A stretch of DNA of 64,000 nucleotides from positions 1,116,001 to 1,180,000 of the forward strand of contig JAMPIT010000300.1 of the NCBI GenBank assembly GCA_026261815.1, written 5' to 3'. This DNA is from Monarcha castaneiventris obscurior (taxonomy: Eukaryota > Chordata > Aves > Passeriformes > Monarchidae). Below are positions 57,456-64,000 of the stretch, one piece after another; within the stretch, counting starts at the first letter, position 1; each line of letters begins with the position of its first letter. The notes below the pieces were generated by a model. That model worked only from the letters and a program-made list of their open reading frames with translations. It did no database searches and was not told the origin of the DNA. Position numbers and translations under genes: made by a program.

Positions 57456-60010
57456 ATGCTTTTATAATCGAGAAATACATATAAAATACTCTGGTTTTTG
57501 GTGAGTTTCTGAGCTAGTCTGTGGACTGGTGGAGAACATGGACAGCTCCTATCAAGGGGAAGGGGGAACACAGCCACGGGCCAGGCCTCCCTGAGGGTCC
57601 TGGGGAGCTCCCTCTGTGTCCCCAGCCCACCTGGCACGTGGCCAGTGCCTTTCATCCTGGCTCTTTCATTCCCAGCACAGCAGGAGAAGCCAATCCTGCG
57701 CCAGAGCTAATTGGAAGCCACATCAGAGCATGAGTCAGGGCTGATCACAGCACAGCTTCACCATCCTGCCGGACAAAGGCACGCTCCCCTAAATCCATTA
57801 CTGGAATTTTATTTTCAAGCCTGTCATGGGGCTGAAAAGGTTGTGAAGCTGTTTGGACACTGCCCTGCAGGGGAATTTAGCTGAAGAGCTGCTTTCTCTA
57901 AGGCAGCACCTTCATCTCCCATCTCTGTGATCAGATCAGCGCTGAGGCTCAAAGTTCATTGTCGTGTCACCCAAAGCCACCTCCCAGGACACACCGAGCA
58001 CTGCTGACTCTGGTGCTTCCTCCATGGGGGGTGGTTGGCTCTTCCTACCGTGTGCAACCAGCTCCATCCAGGAATCCCCTGGGCGCTGCTGAGGGAGACC
58101 CTCCCCATCAAACTGAACCTTGCTCTCGTTCATACAGGTCTACGTTCAGAGCCCACGCAGATTTTGGCCCGTGTTAACATGGGTAAGCACAGCTCTGCAA
58201 TTCACTCTTTCTATGATGTTTGCAGAGATGATTTCTCCAAGCAAATGCCCAGCAGTCTCTGAAAAAGCCCAGGCATGTCTCTGGTGAGTGCTCTGTGCCT
58301 CAGTCCCCCCAAGGCCAGCACGGGGGCAGAGCTCTGCTGATTCAGAGCTGTCGGCTCCACTCAAGTGATCAAGAAAGGAGCTGCCCTGGGCTGCTCAGGG
58401 AACAAGGAGACATTGCAGGAGGCAAGAGGTCTGGGCAAGATCAGAGGAGAGGGAATGGCAGCCTGGAGACTGGGATTCAGGCATCTGGGTTGATGGTGAG
58501 AGGCTTTTCTCCAGCTGAGAGAGAAGGAACTTCTCCGGCTCCAACAGGAGCTGCTGGCTTTTGAATAACCTCCCAATGTGTGTCAGACAGACTCTCACAC
58601 AGTTCACAGACTGATCTGGCTGTGGCAGTACCCCGATGAAAAGGCAATCACCACTCTGGGTCACCGGCAGTGCTGCTCCCTCCCTCGGGTGGGGGCACAG
58701 AGCTGCTGGGAAACCATGGCGGAGTCTCAAAACCTCTTGTAGAGCCCAAAGTCCCACTCCAAGCAGCCTGTGCCAAAGGTGGCCCCCACAGAGGGTGACA
58801 AGCTGGTCGGTCTGTGCCTGGCAGGGACAGTCATTTCCCAGGACCATTTCCACCCACAGGAGCTGTGGCTTTTCCAGCACCGTGTATCACACACAGCTCA
58901 GAGGAGCGAGCCCTCTGCCCTGTCCGCTCTGACTTCTCCCACCTGCACACGAGTCAGCCCAGCAGAACCCATCTCCTTCACTGCGGCAGGGACAGGGACA
59001 GCAGGAAAATAGCACAGATCTATTTAAAAGCATTTAAAGCCTTAGCTAAGCCCCAAACTATCCATTTCCTTAAACAGGCTGGTTGGAAGAGCTCCAGCTG
59101 GGCCATTAGCTCAGGTAGGTTCTCCACTATCCAGCCATGTCACTTTTCTGCTTCATAAAAAGAAATACATAAAAATGTGTATTTACTCCTGAAATTGGCT
59201 TCAGCAGCACTGAGCATCCCTGGAGTGATGAGTTTTGCTCCACACACCCAGCTGCTTTCTGTGAAAAAGCTTATTTTGAGTTAAGATAATAAACTGAGCA
59301 GGGTTTGGTTAACCCTTGCATCCCACAGTGTGGCTGGCACCAGCAGCCGAGGAAACATCCCGTGTGTATCCAGTCCTGGGCTTGGCTGTGAGGATGCCCC
59401 CAGAGAGACTACCGAAGCCATGTGCTCTCCTACCTGAAAGGATTTCTTCAGGTCACAGAGACAAACACAGCCAAGCTAAAAAGCACCCGGGTGAAGTGGG
59501 ATCCAGCCTTTCCTGCAGACTGCTCTGCCTGGATGCCACTGGGACTGGCCCGAGGTGAAGGATGCAGGGCAGGGAGCATCACTCCCTACCCAGCTTTGCA
59601 CTGCTCAGTGGAGCTGAGGGTATTGATTTCTGCCCAGGCTGCCCCATGGCACTCAGCATTGCTCTCTGAGGTGCTTCTCAAACAGCCTATCTATTTTCCC
59701 AGCTCCCTGGCCACGTTCAAAGGTCTTTTCATCTCTGTTTCACACGTGAGATGTTGAGGTGGGGTGAGTACAGCCGCTCGTTCCATATGGCCCATTGGAG
59801 CCGCCTGAGGATGTGGCACTCCAGAGGCTCCCGGTGTGCAAAGCAGAGCTCCAGCTCTTGCTAGACCTGCTTGCTGGGCTCCAGGATCATTTTCACCCCA
59901 CTGAGGGAAGATGCAGTGCTGGGAGCCAGTGGTATCTTGCTGAGCCAGCAAAATAAATTGCAGCTCCTGACTGGCACTGCCAGGGCTTCAATGGACAAGG
60001 CTCTCCCTGG
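57456..60010. other. unique sequence, no gene recognised
   Basis: GC-moderate sequence with short overlapping frames. An AT-richer part lies near 59130-59310. No LINE, RNA gene or exon was recognised. Confidence 0.4.
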
Positions 60011-60124
60011 GGTGATGTGAGGCTGGTGGCATCACTGTGACCCTGGGCTGGAGGAGGTTTGCAGCCTGAGGGTGATGTGGGGCTGCTGGCACCACTGTGA
60101 CCCTGGGCTGGAGGAGGTTTGCAG
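60011..60124. repeat. 60-bp tandem duplication
   Basis: Two copies start at 60011 and 60071. They share 'ggtgatgtg', 'actgtgaccctgggctggag' and 'gaggtttgcag', with a handful of substitutions. On the minus strand the 60-bp period keeps one reading frame open, but I see no domain. Confidence 0.85.
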
Positions 60125-63100
60125 GGGAGGGCTGAGGTGCAGCTCCTCCTCCTCTACGACTCCTGCTCTGGTCACCCATGAAACAGGGCCTCACCTCACC
60201 CTGCTGAGGACCCGGGGCCAGGGAGCATCACCCAGGGCATCACCTTGTCACTGAGGGGGCTGAGGGTATCACTTGGGGCACAGCAAGAAGAATGATAGCT
60301 CTGGGTCTGATACACAGAGTGGGTGTGTGCACATGGAGACTGTGCACAGAGCAGCCAGGGCTGCAGGAGCAGCTTTGTCATCTCTCACTGCCCCCTGCAG
60401 CAGATTTATCAGTCCCTGAATCTCTGTGAGGACCCTGCATCCCCCAGGAGCAGGTTTTGCTGGGCTGGATGACCCGGGGGCTGTGGCACGGTGGGCACAA
60501 GGCTTCTCGGTGCCACTCGCTCCAGTTTGTGCACTGAGCTGGGAGCATCTCGCAGAGCTGCGGGGATTTCCAGGAGAGGCGCTTTCACCAAGCCTGGCAT
60601 CCTTTCAGCACATTTCAAATAAGTGGCAGAGATCTTCCAGGGAGCCTGGGAAGTGTAAGAGATGCTCATCGGCCCAGCAAGGCTGAGATCTGATAAAGGC
60701 AAGGGATCAGACTGATAAACCCCCAAGTTAACTGGCGAAAAAGATGTGATTAAGTGACCGATTGTGTGCAGGCAAAGAGCCCAGCGCCGAACAGAAATAA
60801 TCTGCTTACGAGGGGAGTGTCACCACCATTTCCAGTTCCCCAAGAGCAGCTGGAGATTCAAAGGACAGTCGCTCTGGCAGGGCTGATTTTGGCCCGGTGC
60901 TGTAGCTGGGAAGAGAGGTGTCCTCTCCAGAGGGGTGGCTGCAGTGTCCCCTCCCGCTCTGCCCTGGCTCCCACCGTGCCCTGTCTGCTGCAGAGGAACC
61001 AGCAAGAGCCCATTCCCAATAAAATGATAGCCCAGGGAGCCGCAGTGACTCATGCTGGGGATGACTCATGGAATCACACTGAGCCACAGCTTTTTCTGGC
61101 TTGGGAACAGAGGCAAAGGCCATCTCTGCCCTTGGAGGAGCTTGTGGCCCTTCCCAGTGTAGCACCTTGGGACAGCCTTTCCCAGTCTGGGCACTGATTC
61201 TGCCCTCCCTAGCAGGGATGCCCAAAACTGAGCTTTCCCTTATTGTCATGGTTATGAGATGACCATCTTGCACAGAAAATGACTTTTTCAAGCATGTAAG
61301 TAACATGGCCAATGTGACGGGGTGATTGCAAATGTTCATGACAAATCCTTGGCCATTGAGGCAGGCGGTGGGCTCAGAGCATCCCCTTTTCTCTGGCAGA
61401 GATGCTGGAAGGAGAGACCATTTCAGTGGAGGAAAATTGGGCAATTAAATGTCCCTCTCCCCTGGATTAAATCAAGGACAACACAGAGCAGATTTCTGCT
61501 GCTTGTGGAAAGGAATAGGAGACAAAGCAAGATCAAACGTCCAGGCACCATGCAGCAGTGGGGATCCTGAGGGCTGCAGAGATCAGCTCTGTCCCCATGG
61601 AGCCTGTCCCCAACCTCTGTGTGGGGGCACAGCCAGAGACACTGACCTGGAGGGACACCAGGCAAAAGGGACCCCCAGCTGCACCACCCTCCAGTACAGC
61701 TCCTGTGCCATCACAGCTTTCACCGGTGGCTCTCTGCAGCTGAGCCCCAGCCTGGATGAACAGTGATGGAGCTATGAAGGGGTTTCTCACTTTGCAGCAG
61801 ATTTTCCGAACCCTTTCCCAGAAGAGGCTTCATTGCCAATTTAAAAATATCATTTACAACCAAGAAACTCTTCACCTTGCCTTTGGGCATGAATTTTTCC
61901 TCCTGCTTTGCTCAGCCCACCGAGCACCCAGGGTTATTTCGTGGCCTCTCGTGGTGGCACTGTGAATAATTTGCCTCCAAGTGCACGACAGGACGGGCTT
62001 CATGTGGGCTTTTCCTCCACTTCCCTTTGCATAATGGATCATCTTCTAGAAATGTGGAGAGCAATGATGAATTCCTGGCAGGACAGAGGGATTTGTCTGG
62101 GGGAGACCATGATGAAGTAGTTGAGGAGCTTCCTGAACAGAGAAGCTGCAGCTGTACTGGAGAACAGCAAGAGCATCCACTTGTTTAGAAGAGGTGTTAA
62201 GATCTTTTGCCCTGTGTTTAGTCTGAGAGCTGCACTGTGGATTAAGCAAAGACATTTGCACCTTTCATTTAATAAGGGCATATCTGGGCATCTGACTCTC
62301 CTTCATTATTAAATACCAGCCTTTTATCAGAAGGCAAAAAAGGAAAAATGTTTTTTTTCTTTTATTTTAGCATTTATTTCCTTCTCTCCTGGGTACTCCG
62401 CCTGCTCTGATATCAGGGTTTGCTGTAGGACACATGGTGTGGGAACATCTTCATCCAGTGCCACCAAAGGAACATAATACAGGAGACTCTTCTTTTACAA
62501 ATGGCAATTTTATAGTTTTGCCTCAAAATTCATCACAAAATCACCCATTTCCCCTAAAAGACTGTGAAACCTTGTGAAAGAAAAGCCAAGCTCGTTCAGA
62601 AGCAGCTCCCATTGCCAGCACTGTCCCCAGGGCATGTCCCAGGGGGCCAGGAGGGGCTCGAAGCCCTGGCCAGCAGGGACAGTTCTCCTCCTTCATCCTC
62701 ATCCCAAAACTGCACCACTCTTTTCCTGGCTGCTCTCATGGGTGCATTTTGCTTCAAGCTGGAAGCAGCTCCTGTTGTGATACCTGAAGCCACAGCCCAA
62801 CTTGGTGGGACATGGCCAGGCTGCTCAGCCAACATCCCCAGCCACCCGTGGGGCACGTGCCACCGTCCCCTCTTGTGCAGCAGCATGAAAAGCGCTAGGC
62901 CAGCGTTGCTATTCAGTGCTGACTATTTATATCCCGAAAGGGAGATGAGGACCAGCCGTGCAGCTGAGCCAGCCCCTGCGAGCGGAGGATATTTTTAAGC
63001 ACTGGTTTTGAAAAGGTTGGTAATGAACCCACGGCTTTGCTCAGCAGCAGCTGCACCCACTCCCCATCCGCGGCCCCGGCCTCTGCCCCTTCCCAGGGGT

Positions 63101-64000
63101 CAGGACCCCCATCCCGGCTGGGGGGTGATGCTCCAGGGGAGGTGAATGTACAACCTGGGCTCTGAGCAGGGAGGTCAGGGCACAGCTCAGTGCTGGCACA
63201 GCCCTGGTGGCTGCAAACCCAGAGCCTGGCCCAGCGCCGGCCCCTCCGCGCCAGCCAGCCCGGCTTTATCCTCCCGACAGCCGGAGATGTCACAGACAGC
63301 AATTACAGCCCGCTGCTAATTGAGCACAAGTTACTGGGTGCCATTTGGGCACAGCAAGCAGGACACACGAGCCCTTTGGCCAGAAGGTCCAGCAGCTCTG
63401 CTGTGACAACTCTCCCACTGCAGATCCCACTGGTCCCTGCTTCCTGCCCAGTCTCTGGGCCAGGATGGCCTTGGGGATCACTGTCCCCTTTGGGGATCAC
63501 TGTCCCCTTTGGGGGACCCCCATTGCCCTTGGGATCATCCCAGCTGTGCCAGCTGCTTCCCAAAGAGCCCTGTGCTGTCCTGCGTGAGGCTCCTCACTGG
63601 CAAAGGGAGGGAAGGGAATGCTGAGTGTCTGCAAGTCTGAACCCATCCCTCCCACTTGGGGAACCTCCTGGAGAGGAATGGGATGGGGAACAGCACCCCA
63701 AACATGCCAGACCTCGGCTGTTTGGTGTCCCCATGCTTTTGTACATCCATGGTCTGGGGCTAATCCATTTGGAACTGAGACCAACTCCTGCTGATCCCAG
63801 CTGGGCGGGCTGGGCACTTGGGCAGGGTCCTGGTGCAGAGCAATCTGGGTGCCCTGTTTGGGGACATGCTGGCAGAGCGAGAGGGGTCCCACCAAAGAAG
63901 AGCCTTGCTCCCCAGACAGACACTTTGCCATCTGTGTGATTTGTTTCCATTTTCCTGATTTTCTTCTTTGAAGCCGGGGGGTCTGAGCCTCTGGGCCAGG
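60125..64000. other. unique sequence, no gene recognised
   Basis: It includes an AT-rich segment at about 61780-62370, ending in a long pyrimidine run and TTTTAG at 62350-62370 that resembles a splice acceptor. A CpG-bearing patch lies near 63060-63290. A 19-bp near-duplication ('ggggatcactgtccccttt') starts at 63473 and 63492. No coding domain was recognised. Confidence 0.4.

Overview
The window looks like non-coding nuclear DNA from a bird, most likely a passerine or another neoavian. The main evidence is a dense scatter of 5'-truncated CR1 LINEs. I count sixteen I would defend, in both orientations. The younger ones carry the avian CR1 3' end: a 'gaaggaattgttccctg' block, then 'cagcctgggacagtggaag', then 'aaggtcccttccaaccc', ending in octamers related to ATTCTATG. 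Three older fragments resemble amniote-wide CR1/L3-type LINEs. The mosaic of GC-rich, CpG-containing patches and AT-rich patches also fits a bird. Nothing suggests a bacterial, phage or plasmid origin. No operon-like layout, tRNA, rRNA or CRISPR array was seen.

I recognise no intact protein-coding gene. The many open frames are short, overlap on both strands and are low in complexity. Most arise from GC-rich sequence, tandem repeats or CR1 copies. The window is best read as intergenic or long-intron sequence. The few places where a gene edge could hide are CpG-rich patches at 31235-31560 and 56395-56830, a frameshifted coiled-coil-like stretch at 41841-42106, and some isolated splice-acceptor-like tracts, for example at 15396-15410.

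Layout: 1-3000 is unique sequence with one young CR1. An old CR1 reverse-transcriptase fragment lies at 3030-3465. From 3.5 to 22 kb the sequence is mostly unique, with AT-rich blocks near 6.0-6.5, 15.1-15.4 and 19.4-19.7 kb, a 21-bp minisatellite at 14.5 kb and an AGGGA array at 20.15 kb. From 22 to 50 kb CR1 copies are frequent, including an inverted pair at 38.0 and 41.3 kb. A perfect 56-bp tandem repeat lies at 34.86 kb. From 50 to 64 kb there are few LINEs but notable simple repeats: a GGGGA array, a three-phase triplet microsatellite at 55.87-56.04 kb, and a GGGGCT array inside a CpG-rich patch.

All family assignments come from recognising sequence by eye. Subfamily names, divergence, conservation and expression cannot be determined here. 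No convincing undescribed system was found. The findings are candidates ranked by how unusual they look.
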